In this document: in pieces, positions 19,008 to 28,693 of the stretch
Layout: each line of letters begins with the position of its first letter
Position numbering within the stretch: position 1 is the first letter of the stretch
DNA from: Prasinococcaceae sp. CCMP 1430
Lineage: Eukaryota > Prasinodermophyta > Palmophyllophyceae > Prasinococcales > Prasinococcaceae
NCBI GenBank assembly: GCA_013416795.1
Contig: RQSC01000014.1
Location: 431,400 to 462,207 of the forward strand
Length of the DNA: 30,808 nt
Reading direction: 5' to 3'
Program-made: the position numbers and the translations under genes
The notes under the pieces: model-generated
What the model was told of the DNA's origin: nothing
Databases searched by the model: none
The model's input: the letters and a program-made list of their open reading frames with translations, nothing else

Positions 19008-19774
19008 TCAGTCCGCCGCCGCGCGCGGCAGCGCGCTCGCGACGGCGCCGAGCTCGTCCGCGAAGGCGAGCTTGGCGCGGTTGGAGCGCCCACCGATGAG
19101 CAGCACGCCCTCGCGCTCGAGCGCCCACACCTGCGCGTGCGAGGCGTAGCTGAGCACGGTGGTGAGCATGAGCCCGCCGAAGCCCGCGTAGACGTACGGC
19201 ACGCCCGGGTCGGACTTGACCTGCACGCCCGTGGAGCCCTCGATGCCCTCGATCACCAGCGTCATGCCGCCGGCCTCGATGGGCTTGCCCGACGTCACGC
19301 GGCGCACGCCCACGAACTGGCCGTCCTCGCCGTACACGTACACCTGCTGCATGTCCTTGGCCACCACCGTCGCGCCGCGGCGCTCGCCCCTGAGCACCGA
19401 GCCCGGCGCCGGCACGAAGGTGCCCCACGTCTTGTCGTCGCCGCCGCCGTTGGCCTGCTCGAAGGCCGGCACGGCCGCCAGGTCGGCCAGCGGCAGGCGC
19501 AGCGCGCGGTCGGCGCCGTCCACGCGCACGCGCAGCGCGCTCATGCCCCAGCTGGTCTGGTAGATGGTCAGGCCGTTCACGCGCAGCGGGTCGTTCACCG
19601 AGATGCGCTTGCGCTGCAGCTGGCGCCCCGAGAGGTCGTCCACCACGCTGAGGTCCGAGTAGAACTGGCTCACCTTGCCCGCCGGCGTGTACTCGATCTC
19701 GAAGTCGTTGACGCGCAGCGAGAGCCCCCCCGCGGCCGCCGCGCCGCCGCCGCCGTCGCGCTTCTTCAGAGTGA
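19008..19774 (-). CDS. CCS1: Ccs1/ResB c-type cytochrome biogenesis protein, C-terminal part
   Basis: The minus-strand frame ends at 19008 and is open to the N at 19775, about 255 residues. It matches the C-terminal lumenal and last membrane part of Ccs1: FEIEYTPAGKVSQFYSDLSV, LTIYQTSWGMSALRVRV, VYVYGEDGQFVGVRRVTSGK, LVIEGIEGSTGVQVKSDPGV, then the membrane segment VYAGFGGLMLTTVLSYASHA and the conserved RSNRAKLAFADEL. Ccs1 works with CcsA to deliver haem to apocytochromes f and c6 in the thylakoid lumen. The first membrane helices and any transit peptide are missing, replaced by the N and poly-G run. Neighbours are spliced nuclear genes, so this is a nuclear copy unless the scaffold is chimeric. 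Stop codons of CMC1 and Ccs1 are about 125 bases apart. Confidence 0.88.
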
Positions 19775-19775
19775 N

Positions 19776-20919
<1,144 letters not shown>

Positions 20920-21011
20920 GCTCCCATAGTCTAGGTGGTTATGACAACAGACTCTGACGCAAATCTATGCACAGCTATCTGTAGGCCTGGGTTCGACTCC
21001 CAGTGGGAGCT
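20920..21011 (+). tRNA. tRNA-Gln(CTG) with a 19-base intron
   Basis: The acceptor stem GCTCCCA (20920-20926) pairs with TGGGAGC (21004-21010), followed by discriminator T, typical of tRNA-Gln. The D arm holds box A (TAGTCTAGGTGG). The anticodon stem ACAGA pairs with TCTGT, and the loop CTCTGA...A places anticodon CTG at 20954-20956. The intron 20958-20976 lies after position 37, the canonical eukaryotic site. The T stem CTGGG/CCCAG encloses TTCGACT, giving a perfect box B (GGTTCGACTCC). The D stem has one mismatch. A TTTTTT terminator follows at 21013. It decodes CAG codons. Confidence 0.93.
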
Positions 21012-21012
21012 C

Positions 21013-21018
21013 TTTTTT
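21013..21018 (+). terminator. RNA polymerase III terminator of tRNA-Gln
   Basis: Six T begin two bases after the discriminator base of the tRNA, the normal Pol III stop. Confidence 0.85.
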
Positions 21019-21112
21019 CCCCGTTGTATCTGAGTCTCCCGTGGGTAAGTTATATTACTATTTACATTACACATCGCATCGCATATGTCCTGTCATGCCT
21101 CTGTCACGCATC

Positions 21113-21361
21113 TTTTTTTTTTTTTTTTTTATGCCAAATTGCCCACTGAACCACCGCAGCGACACGCAAAGTCGTCGATGGAGATGCCCAGCCTTTCGCC
21201 GCACGCGCGAGCGCTAGCACGCGGATCGCCTTGGCGGAAATCTTCCGGCCACCGTTCTCCACTTCCTCGACGCCCTTCCGCTACGTGTCGAGCCACTTTA
21301 TCATGCCCTTGGCATGCTTGTGGCGGCTCTTCTCCTTTTGCTCCGCGGACTGGGATGCCAT
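21113..21361 (-). pseudogene. Degraded insertion with poly-A tail (retrocopy-like)
   Basis: On the minus strand an ATG in a strong context (GCCACCATGG, at 21361) opens MASQSAEQKEKSRHKHAKGM, is broken by a TAG after IKWLDT, and resumes as RKGVEEVENGGRKISAKAI. The segment ends in 18 consecutive A at 21130-21113. A broken frame directly followed by a poly-A run suggests a retroposed transcript end. I recognise no parent family and found no target-site duplication, so a transposable-element tail is equally possible. Confidence 0.35.
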
Positions 21362-22104
21362 GGTGGCCGTGAGAAGCTCGCCAAGGGAAGCCCACCAACG
21401 CAACTCTCCTCAGGGCCCGATGGAAGGTGGCGTCACTGGTACACGAACATGTCTAAAGAAGACTTCGAAGAGCTCACGAAGAGGCGCGTGGGGGGCAGTT
21501 GCGCGAGGACCGTATGTCGCGGGCCTAGCTCATCCTTGTCGAAGGCTCCGTCGTCATCAATGTATCTCTGTGTTGACATCCCCTACGGCGACACGCTCGC
21601 ATTTGTGCGCGTCATGCCGAAATCGAGCGGAGAGGTCGCCTTGGGGACCGACTCGATGTGCGTGGCTCTAGGCAACAAGGTGACACGAGCTACGAATCGC
21701 GCACCGCGAGGAGCCTTGCGCGATCCACGGGAAGGCCTTCCGTCGTTTTTGCTGACCGCTCTCATCGGATCGCACCTCTTTTTTACGGAATGACGGGGGC
21801 GAATCGCACACGAAATCACGTCGCCCACGCGCGCGCGCACGACCTGGTTCCTCAACAGAAGACCCCGGTGTCCAAATCCAATAAACCCGGGACGGCAAAG
21901 CGAGTCATTACATCCGCATCCGAGGACCTGGTTCCCTATATCCGCATTGGTGAAATAGACCCTTTACCTTTTGGTCCCAATAACGACAATGCATCCCCAA
22001 ACCGCCGAACGGCATCGCGCGGGCGCTGCGCTGCAGCGCCACAGCAGACCCCCCCCTCGCCGCCGGCCGCTCCTGAGACCTCCTCAACCACGCGCTCAGC
22101 TGCC
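21362..22104. other. Unassigned region before the mitochondrial carrier
   Basis: Frames of 100-160 codons exist (for example 21314-21793 on +), but none shows a recognisable domain. Composition is less GC-rich than the genes. It may be an old insertion plus the carrier promoter. Confidence 0.4.
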
Positions 22105-22542
22105 ATGCCCGCCGCCGCTTCCCCCTCGCCACCACCTCAACCCAGCCGCTCCTCCTCCTCGAACGCCGCCGCCAACCTCGCGATCGGGCCGGTCATCCAG
22201 ATGGCCGAGGCCGCGAGCCTCGGCATGCCCTTCGAGGTGTGGAAGACGCGCATGGGCAGGCATCGAAACGAGACCACCCTCGAGGCGTTCAGGAAGGTGC
22301 GCCCCCGCCGCGCTCGGGGCCGAACGCCGCCCCCCCGGCCAGCCGCCGCCGACAGCTCGCCGACGGCCGCGCCTCCACCCCCAAACCGCAATTCCGCGCT
22401 CTTACTGTACGTGCTCCCTCCCTCCCTCTCTCTCTCCCCTCGCGCGCGCACACTCACGCGCGCTTATGCACGCACGAACACACCCACACCACCCACGCCC
22501 ACACCCACACGCACACACAACATACATACACACGACGCCGTC

Positions 22543-22573
<31 letters not shown>

Positions 22574-23330
22574 CCAACACCAACAACCACTCATCCTCAT
22601 CACCCGCAACACTCAATCGAAGGTGTACGCCTCGGGCGGCCCGCGCGCGTTCTGGGCGGGCACCAGCGCCAAGATGGTGGAGTCCGCCTCCAAGGGCGCC
22701 ATCCTGATGGCGGCCAAGGAGTCCCTCAACGACTCGCTGCTCGCGGCGGGCGCGTCGCCCACGGCCGCGGGCCTGCTGGCGGGCGCGGGCGGCGGCGTGG
22801 CGCAGGTCTCCATCATGGCGCCGTGCACCTTCCTCGTGACGGGCGCCGTCACCGGCGACAAGGGCGTGAGCACCATGGAGCGCGTGCGGCGCACGTACGC
22901 CGCCAAGGGCGTCCGCGGCTTCTACCCCGGCGGCACGGCCATCGCCTTCCGGCAGGCGACCAACTGGGCGAGCCGGCAGGGCTTCACCGAGGCGGTGCGC
23001 GAGCGCCTCAAGCTGCACTTCCACGGCTCGGCGGACGCCACCCTCACGCGCTCGCAGGAGGTGTGCGCGGGCGTGGTGGGCGGCACGCTCGCGTGCTGGA
23101 ACCACCCTTTCGAGATGGCGCGCATCGAGGCGCAGGCGCGAGCGGAGGCCGGCCAGAGGGCGCTCTCCATGCCCGGCGTGTTCAGCCTGGTGCTCAAGGA
23201 GCAGGGCCCGGCGGGCCTCTTCGCGGGCGTGATCCCGCGCATCGGGCTGGGCATCTGGCAGACGCTCTTCATGGTGACCGGCGCCAAGATCGTCAAGCAG
23301 GAGCTCAGGGAGCGCGGCATCATCGACTGA
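22105..23330 (+). CDS. YHM2: YHM2-like mitochondrial citrate/oxoglutarate carrier
   Basis: Two exons, 22105-22296 and 22623-23330 (TGA), join in phase 0 to 299 residues; the 326-base intron is rich in CA, CCA and CAA repeats. Three mitochondrial carrier repeats are present. Repeat 1 has the signature PFEVWK; repeat 3 has WNHPFEMARIEAQA; the corresponding site in repeat 2 is degenerate (MAPCTFLVTGAVTG), as it is in yeast Yhm2. FRQATNWASRQGF and GVIPRIGLGIWQTLFMV are close to the family blocks. Yhm2 exchanges citrate for 2-oxoglutarate across the inner membrane and, in yeast, associates with mitochondrial DNA. In an alga it could export citrate for lipid synthesis (inference). The ATG at 22105 is the first plausible start; the N-terminus is short and Ser/Pro-rich. 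It converges on pyruvate kinase. Confidence 0.9.
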
Positions 23331-23353
23331 CGCGGCCGGGCAGGGCTGCAGGG

Positions 23354-23397
23354 GGAGGCCGGCCATTGAGGGCGCTCTCCATGCCCGGCGCATTCAG
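23354..23397. repeat. Duplicated carrier-gene fragment just after its stop
   Basis: About 44 bases repeat the internal coding segment 23144-23185 of the carrier (core GGGCGCTCTCCATGCCCGGC), with a two-base indel and a few changes. It lies 24 bases after the stop. Confidence 0.85.
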
Positions 23398-23657
23398 GTG
23401 GCGGTGGCGAGAACGGACGCAGCGCGCGCTCCCTCGCACACACCGTCCTGCCGTGTATGTATCTTGCCACAGAAACGAAAAAAAATATGACACGAGTTCG
23501 CTCGCTCTCGTCGCACGATCGGGACCGCTCGTCCCCTCGCTCGGACAGCAGCAGTGGCGCGCGGGAAGGAAGGGTGAGCCCCTCTCTCGCGCCCCGCCCC
23601 CCCGAACAAACAAACAAGCAAACAAGAAACCCAATCGGGTTCCCAACAACAACCAAC
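23398..23657. other. Shared 3' region of the carrier and pyruvate kinase
   Basis: No gene is seen between the convergent stops. It holds an A7 run near 23478-23486 and AACA/AAAC repeats near 23606-23630. Confidence 0.4.
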
Positions 23658-25454
23658 CTAGCAGACCTCCTCCCCCGCTCCCTCCCCCTCGGCAGCAGCA
23701 CCCCCACCCCTTCCACTCTCCTCCTCCCCCCCACCTCCCATCAGCGCGACCTGCACCGTCTTCACGCCCCCCCCAGAGGCGTCCCTGGGCACGACCGCGA
23801 TGACGCGCTGGCCGTCCGGGAGGGCCAGGCCCGACTCGCACAGCGCGGCCGCCAGCCGCCCCCCGAAGCCCACCTCGCCCTGCTCGTCGTACAGCAGCCC
23901 CCACTCGTCGTCGTCCTCGCCGACGTTCATGAAGGGCGCGACGCTCTTGTACGCCATCAGCTGCGCGGCCTCCAGGTCGGAGCCCTTGGCCATGGGCAGC
24001 ACCACCGTGAAGTCGGGCGAGAGCGCGGCGATGTCGCGCGCGATCTGCAGCGTGCCCGCCACCACGAACGGCTTGCCCTCGCCGCCCTCCTGGGCGTCCA
24101 GCACGAGCTCGTACGCCTCCACCACCGCCTCGTAGAACTCGCGCGCGGCGCGGCGGTCCTCCTCGGCGCCCTCCTCGTCGCCGCCCTCCCCCCCAGCCCC
24201 AGCCCCCTCACCCTCCTCCTCGTCATCAAAGAAGCCGTACATCTCGCCGATGGACTCCAGCGTGCGCTCGAAGTGCGTGTCGCGCCGCGCGAGGCGCTCC
24301 TCGCCCGCGTGGCAGAGCTCCTCCATGGTGCGCACCGTCTTCTGCGCGTACCTACCGTTGGCGGTCTCGCCCGAGGTCATCACGCCGGTGGCGCCCTGCT
24401 GCACGGCGCAGTACACGTCGTTGGCCTCGGCGCGCGTCGGGCGCGGCGCCTTCTGCATGGAGTCGAGCATCTGCGTGGCGACGATGGCCGGCTTGCCGAA
24501 CTCGCGCGCGCGCTCCACCATGAGCTCCTGCAGCATGGGCACCGTCTGGTAGGGCACCTCGATGGCCAGGTCGCCGCGCGCCACCATCAGCCCGTCGGAC
24601 TCGGCGAGGATCTCGTCGAGGTTGCCCACGCACTGCTCGTTCTCCATCTTGGAGATCACCAGCATGGACTCGCCGTGCTCACCCGCGTCGGCCAGCACGC
24701 GGCGGATCTCGCGCACGTCGTCCGCCGAGCGCACGAAGGACGCGAACACCATGTCCAGCCTCTGCTCCACCGCCCAGCGCAGGTCGCGCTCGTCCTTGGG
24801 GAGCACCACCGGCAGCTCGGCGAGCGCCACGCCGGGCACGTTGACGCCCTTCTTCCCGCCCAGGCTGGCGGCGTTCTTGGCGACGCACTCGATGACGCCC
24901 GCGGCGGCGGCGGCCGACACCACCTCGAGCTCCAGCTCGGCGTCGTCGATGAAGATGGCGTCGCCGGGGCCCACCGCCGCCGCCAGCGGCGCGTGGTCCA
25001 CGAAGACGCCCTCGGCGCTCCCCCGCGCGCGCATGGCCTCGTCGGTGTACAGCCTGAACGGCTGGCCCGCCGCCACGGCGGCCTTCTCGTAGTCCGAGCC
25101 GCCGATGGTGCCCGTGCGGATCTCGGGGCCCTTGAGGTCCATGGCGATGGCGGCGATGTCCTGGCCGAAGGCCACGCCCGATATGCGCTCGGCGCGGCGC
25201 TCGGCCATGATCTCGCGCAGGTTCCGGATGCGCGCGCCCTGCTCCTCGTGGTCGCCGTGCGACAGGTTGAGGCGCATGATGTTCATGCCCGCCTCGAGCA
25301 CCTCGCGCAGCCTGGGCTTGGCCTCCGAGGCGGGGCCGATCGTGCACACGATGGACGTCGCGCGCGTCACCTTGCCCGCCGACTCGTCCGGGTCGAACGG
25401 CAGCGCGTCGTCGGCCGCCGGGGCCGCCTCGGCGGCGTGGCCCCGCCGCGCGGC
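23658..25454 (-). CDS. PK: Pyruvate kinase, 5' end missing
   Basis: The minus-strand frame of about 598 residues ends in TAG at 23658. Motifs run in order: [32 protein letters not shown], the catalytic Lys in [61 protein letters not shown]. The enzyme makes pyruvate and ATP from phosphoenolpyruvate in glycolysis. Two oddities: an acidic Glu/Gly insert ([20 protein letters not shown]) after the barrel, and a divergent C-terminal domain in which the usual Ser/Thr/Gly effector-loop motifs are hard to find, so fructose bisphosphate control may be lost (inference). MTSGET replaces the usual M[LV]SGET. There is no start Met: upstream the frame runs into a TG/CA microsatellite. A purine-rich AG at 25456-25455 could be an acceptor, but no first exon is visible. 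Confidence 0.92.
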   Translation of the reverse strand, partial: AARRGHAAEAAPAADDALPFDPDESAGKVTRATSIVCTIGPASEAKPRLREVLEAGMNIMRLNLSHGDHEEQGARIRNLREIMAERRAERISGVAFGQDIAAIAMDLKGPEIRTGTIGGSDYEKAAVAAGQPFRLYTDEAMRARGSAEGVFVDHAPLAAAVGPGDAIFIDDAELELEVVSAAAAAGVIECVAKNAASLGGKKGVNVPGVALAELPVVLPKDERDLRWAVEQRLDMVFASFVRSADDVREIRRVLADAGEHGESMLVISKMENEQCVGNLDEILAESDGLMVARGDLAIEVPYQTVPMLQELMVERAREFGKPAIVATQMLDSMQKAPRPTRAEANDVYCAVQQGATGVMTSGETANGRYAQKTVRTMEELCHAGEERLARRDTHFERTLESIGEMYGFFDDEEEGEGAGAGGEGGDEEGAEEDRRAAREFYEAVVEAYELVLDAQEGGEGKPFVVAGTLQIARDIAALSPDFTVVLPMAKGSDLEAAQLMAYKSVAPFMNVGEDDDEWGLLYDEQGEVGFGGRLAAALCESGLALPDGQRVIAVVPRDASGGGVKTVQVALMGGGGEEESGRGGGAAAEGEGAGEEVC

Positions 25455-25459
25455 CTCCG

Positions 25460-25500
<41 letters not shown>

Positions 25501-25512
25501 CACACACACACG

Positions 25513-25601
<89 letters not shown>

Positions 25602-25648
25602 GCACGCACACACACATGCGCACACACATGCGCACACACACTTGCTCT
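25460..25648. repeat. (CA)n microsatellite, left copy
   Basis: About 185 bases of CA repeats with scattered CG interruptions lie between pyruvate kinase and the TPR exon. Confidence 0.95.
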
Positions 25649-25651
25649 CAG

Positions 25652-25892
25652 GTATGCGGACGCGGCGGTGCTGTACACGCGCGCGATCGACGCGGACCCG
25701 TCTTCCGCGGGCGGCTACCTGAAGCGCGCGCAGGCGCACGTGCGCGCGCAGCTGGTGGACAAGGCGCTGAAGGACTACACGGCGGCGATCGGCGTCGACG
25801 CGGCGTCCACGTCTGCGCACCTCAGCCGGGGGAAGCTGCTCGCGCGCGCGTGCAGGTTCGCGCCCGCGCGCGCCGACTTCGAGCGCGTGCAG
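25652..25892 (+). CDS. Isolated TPR exon, resembles DNAJC3/P58IPK
   Basis: An 80-residue internal exon is bounded by CTCTCAG before 25652 and GTGCGTCTC after 25892. It reads YADAAVLYTRAIDADPSSAG, then GYLKRAQAHVRAQLVDKALK, then HLSRGKLLARACRFAPARAD, which is two to two and a half tetratricopeptide repeats. Their order and the closing RGKLLA...A..DFERV resemble the N-terminal TPRs of DNAJC3 (P58IPK), an ER co-chaperone with a C-terminal J domain. No other exons are visible on either side: left is the CA repeat and then pyruvate kinase on the other strand, right is another CA repeat and non-coding DNA. It may be a gene fragment, part of a gene with large introns, or the product of a join at the microsatellites. 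Confidence 0.6.
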
Positions 25893-25970
25893 GTGCGTCT
25901 CGTGTGCGCGCTCGCGCGTGTACATGCGCGCGCACGGGCGCACATGCACACACTGACCCGCACGCGCGCG

Positions 25971-25974
<4 letters not shown>

Positions 25975-26058
<84 letters not shown>
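25975..26058. repeat. (CA)n microsatellite, right copy
   Basis: About 84 bases of nearly pure CA lie in what would be the intron following the TPR exon. Confidence 0.95.
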
Positions 26059-26059
<1 letters not shown>

Positions 26060-27027
26060 CGCACACACAGCGTACGCGCGCGCCCCCGTTCAAAGCCGCG
26101 CTCCCGCCTGCGCGCCGCCCGGTGTCCGCCGGGGACGAAAATTTGGCCATGGCGCGCTCTCGACACCTTCTTTGACATATACAATCACGTAAGAGGGGAT
26201 TGAAATTGGCACGAAATATATATTGGGGAAAATTGCATTCCACGACCGAGAGCGGCGCGCGGAGGCGCGCGGTGCGGGCGCCACAGCACCGTGCCCGCTC
26301 GGCCCCGCCTACCCCCCCCCACCGCCCCTCCTGCTGCAGACGCCGCAGGCGCGCTGCTGAGCAGGAAATTCAGCAGAACCCGTTTCCAATTACCAACTCC
26401 TCTGCATTTTAAATTGTATTTCAACTCCACAATCTCCAATTGACGGAGTTAGAAATGCGCACAGCGCTGGGGCGGCTTCCGATCGCGCGCGCTCCGGCGA
26501 GCGACGGACGGACGGACAGCAACCGCCAGCCGGCCGCAGGGGCGCGTTTCGCGGATGATTTTACGGGATTTACCAAACAGCTTCATCGTCGCATTTGGGA
26601 CGCACTCCCGCCAGATTCGGATCGTTTTGTGGGGTGGTTGGTTGGTCAGCGGCGCCTTCCCATTCCGACCGACCGACCGATGCGCCCCGCCGAAGCCGAA
26701 GCCGAAGCCGAGGCGGCTCCCGGGGGGCCGCCGGCCCGTCCTCGGCGGCAGCCGCGCGCCCCTCCCGCGCCTCAGCGCCAGCCAGCCAGAGGGAGAACGA
26801 GACACAACCAAGAGGGGGGGCGGCGGGACGATGAGCAAGCAAGCAAGCGAGCGAGCGAGCAATGGTGCACATTCTTCGGCACTATGGTTAAATGGGTCTC
26901 TTATTACTCAGTGTACAGACTAGCTGCGCGTCGAGAGAAGAGGGGGGAGGCATGGCATAGGACGGGGGACGGGCGCGCTCCGCGCGCCCTCCCCAGGGAA
27001 GGCCCCGGCGGTCGTCGCGCCGCGCGC
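26059..27027. other. Intergenic region with short tandem repeats
   Basis: No gene is supported. AT-rich patches lie at 26160-26240 and 26380-26460. Short tandem repeats include GGAC (about 26502-26518), GAAGCC (about 26691-26715) and GCAA/GCGA (about 26832-26862). The last 100 bases should be the 3' untranslated region of eIF4A on the minus strand. Confidence 0.45.
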
Positions 27028-28206
27028 TTACAGCAGGTCGGCGACGTTCGAGGGGAGCTCCTCGATGACCGTGTTGTAGAAGCGCTGGATGTCCTGCAGC
27101 ATGCGCTCGTCCTCACGGGCGCAGAAGTTGATCGCCACACCCTTGCGGCCGAAGCGGCCGGAGCGGCCGATGCGGTGGAGGTAGTTCTCCGGCTGGGTGG
27201 GCAGGTCGAAGTTGATGACCAGGCTCACCTGCTGCACGTCGATGCCGCGGGCGAGGAGGTCGGTGGTGATGAGCACGCGCGACGAGCCCGAGCGGAACTC
27301 GCGCATGATGATGTCACGCGTGTTCTGGTCCATGTCGCCGTGGGTGGCCGACACGGTGTGGTCGCGGCTGCGCATCTTGTCGGTGAGCCAGTCGACCTTC
27401 CGGCGGGTGTTGCAGAAGATCACCGACTGGGTGATGGCGAGCGTCTCGTACAGGTCGCACAGCGTGTCGAGCTTCCACTCCTCGCGGTCGACGTTCACGT
27501 AGAACTGCTTGATACCCTCGAGGGTCAGCTCGTCGCGCTTGACCAGGATGCGCACCGGCTGGTTCATGAACTTGCGGGTGAGCTCGAGCGCCTCGGGCGG
27601 CATGGTCGCCGAGAACACGCCCACCTGCAGGGTGGTGGGCAGCAGCTGGAAGATGTCGTAGATCTGGTCCTTGAAGCCGCGGCTGAGCATCTCGTCGGCC
27701 TCGTCGAGGCAGAACATCTTGATGGACGAGGGGTTCATCGCGCGGCGGCGGAGCATGTCGTACACGCGGCCGGGGGTGCCCACCACCACGTGGACGCCCG
27801 ACTGCAGGATGCGCTGGTCCTCGCGCACCGAGGTGCCGCCGACGCACGCGTGGCACTTGACCTGGAGGTAGTCGCCGAGGGCGCGCATCACCTTCTCGAT
27901 CTGCTGGGCGAGCTCGCGGGTGGGCGCGAGCACGAGCGCCTGCACCTCGTGCTGCTCGTAGTCGACGTTCTGCAGGATGCCCGCGCAGAAGGTGGCGGTC
28001 TTGCCGGTGCCGGACTGCGCCTGCTGGATCACGTCGAGCTTCTTGGCGAAGGGGACGATGCCGCGCTGCTGGATGGCCGAGGGCTTCTCGAAACCGTACG
28101 CGTAGATGCCGCGCAGGAGGTTCTCGTGCAGGCCCATGGCGTCGAAGGTCTCGTGCACCTCGTCCCAGGTGGAGATGGCCTCCTCGCCCTCGAAGAGCTC
28201 GCCCAT
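27028..28206 (-). CDS. EIF4A: eIF4A, DEAD-box translation initiation factor
   Basis: An intact single-exon gene of 392 residues, close to the usual length of about 395-410. All DEAD-box motifs are present in order: Q motif [11 protein letters not shown], motif I AQSGTGKT, Ia PTRELAQQ, Ib [22 protein letters not shown], then [25 protein letters not shown] and [12 protein letters not shown]. The C-terminus NVADLL is typical. eIF4A unwinds mRNA leaders within eIF4F. The start ATG at 28206 has a strong context (AAGATGG), and an in-frame TAA lies about 54 bases upstream. A run of Lys/Ser codons just before the ATG is probably leader. It is the best-conserved gene in the window. Its 5' edge overlaps the possible first exon of a polycystin-like channel on the other strand. 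Confidence 0.97.
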   Translation of the reverse strand: MGELFEGEEAISTWDEVHETFDAMGLHENLLRGIYAYGFEKPSAIQQRGIVPFAKKLDVIQQAQSGTGKTATFCAGILQNVDYEQHEVQALVLAPTRELAQQIEKVMRALGDYLQVKCHACVGGTSVREDQRILQSGVHVVVGTPGRVYDMLRRRAMNPSSIKMFCLDEADEMLSRGFKDQIYDIFQLLPTTLQVGVFSATMPPEALELTRKFMNQPVRILVKRDELTLEGIKQFYVNVDREEWKLDTLCDLYETLAITQSVIFCNTRRKVDWLTDKMRSRDHTVSATHGDMDQNTRDIIMREFRSGSSRVLITTDLLARGIDVQQVSLVINFDLPTQPENYLHRIGRSGRFGRKGVAINFCAREDERMLQDIQRFYNTVIEELPSNVADLL

Positions 28207-28693
28207 CTTGGCGTCGTACTGCTTGCTCTTCTTCGGATTCGTCTTTGCCGCGCAAATTTACAACGGGCGGTTACTGATCGAAGGGTACACGACTTTTTTT
28301 TTGGCCTTCACTAACTGCTTCAATCTGCTCTTCGACGCGTTTGACTCCAGCCTTTTCCCTCCCGCGAGCAGTTGGGTTTTCTGGATTTGGTGCGCTGCTA
28401 CTCGCGCGTGCGCAAATCGCCGTGGTGTTCGTGCTAGGTCCTGATCGCGACGGCGCTGTGGCTAGAACTGACCCTCGTTCGCCGGCTGGGCCCCCGCTCT
28501 TCGTTGCAGGTACTTCTCATTCATGATTTTCCTGACATTAGTGGAGCTTAACTTAATAGTTGCGATTCTCGTGGGCGCTTTCGACGCGGCCAGGGAGCAC
28601 GCCGCATCGAAACATGTACCGGAGAGGACAATCGGCGCGACTGTCACCGAGTATCGACTCTTGCGCCGGGCCACGCGCCTGCAGGCAGACGGG
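28207..28693 (+). CDS. Polycystin-like (PKD/TRP) channel fragment: S5, pore and S6 exons
   Basis: Two exons are joined across a 120-base intron (28390-28509, GTGCGC...TTGCAG): up to 28389, and 28510-28693 (next donor GTGCGN). Exon 1 reads [15 protein letters not shown], then [20 protein letters not shown], matching the end of S5 and the pore helix of polycystin channels. The join gives [20 protein letters not shown], then [15 protein letters not shown], matching S6 and the start of the cytosolic tail. Such channels conduct cations, often in cilia or the ER. S1-S4 and the large loop are absent: upstream DNA is eIF4A on the opposite strand, and there is no AG acceptor between about 28195 and 28270. 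It is a 5'-truncated fragment or a chimeric join. The family is inferred from membrane topology and short blocks only. Confidence 0.5.

Noticed and set aside
22400-22610. Thr/His/Asn-rich frames in the carrier intron
   Set aside because: They arise from CAC/CAA repeats inside a spliced intron whose removal restores the carrier frame.
25460-26060. CA repeats as a possible CRISPR-like array or His/Thr repeat protein
   Set aside because: Simple dinucleotide microsatellite without spacer structure; the genome is eukaryotic.
26440-28314. 624-codon + frame covering eIF4A
   Set aside because: It is the antisense of a fully conserved eIF4A gene.
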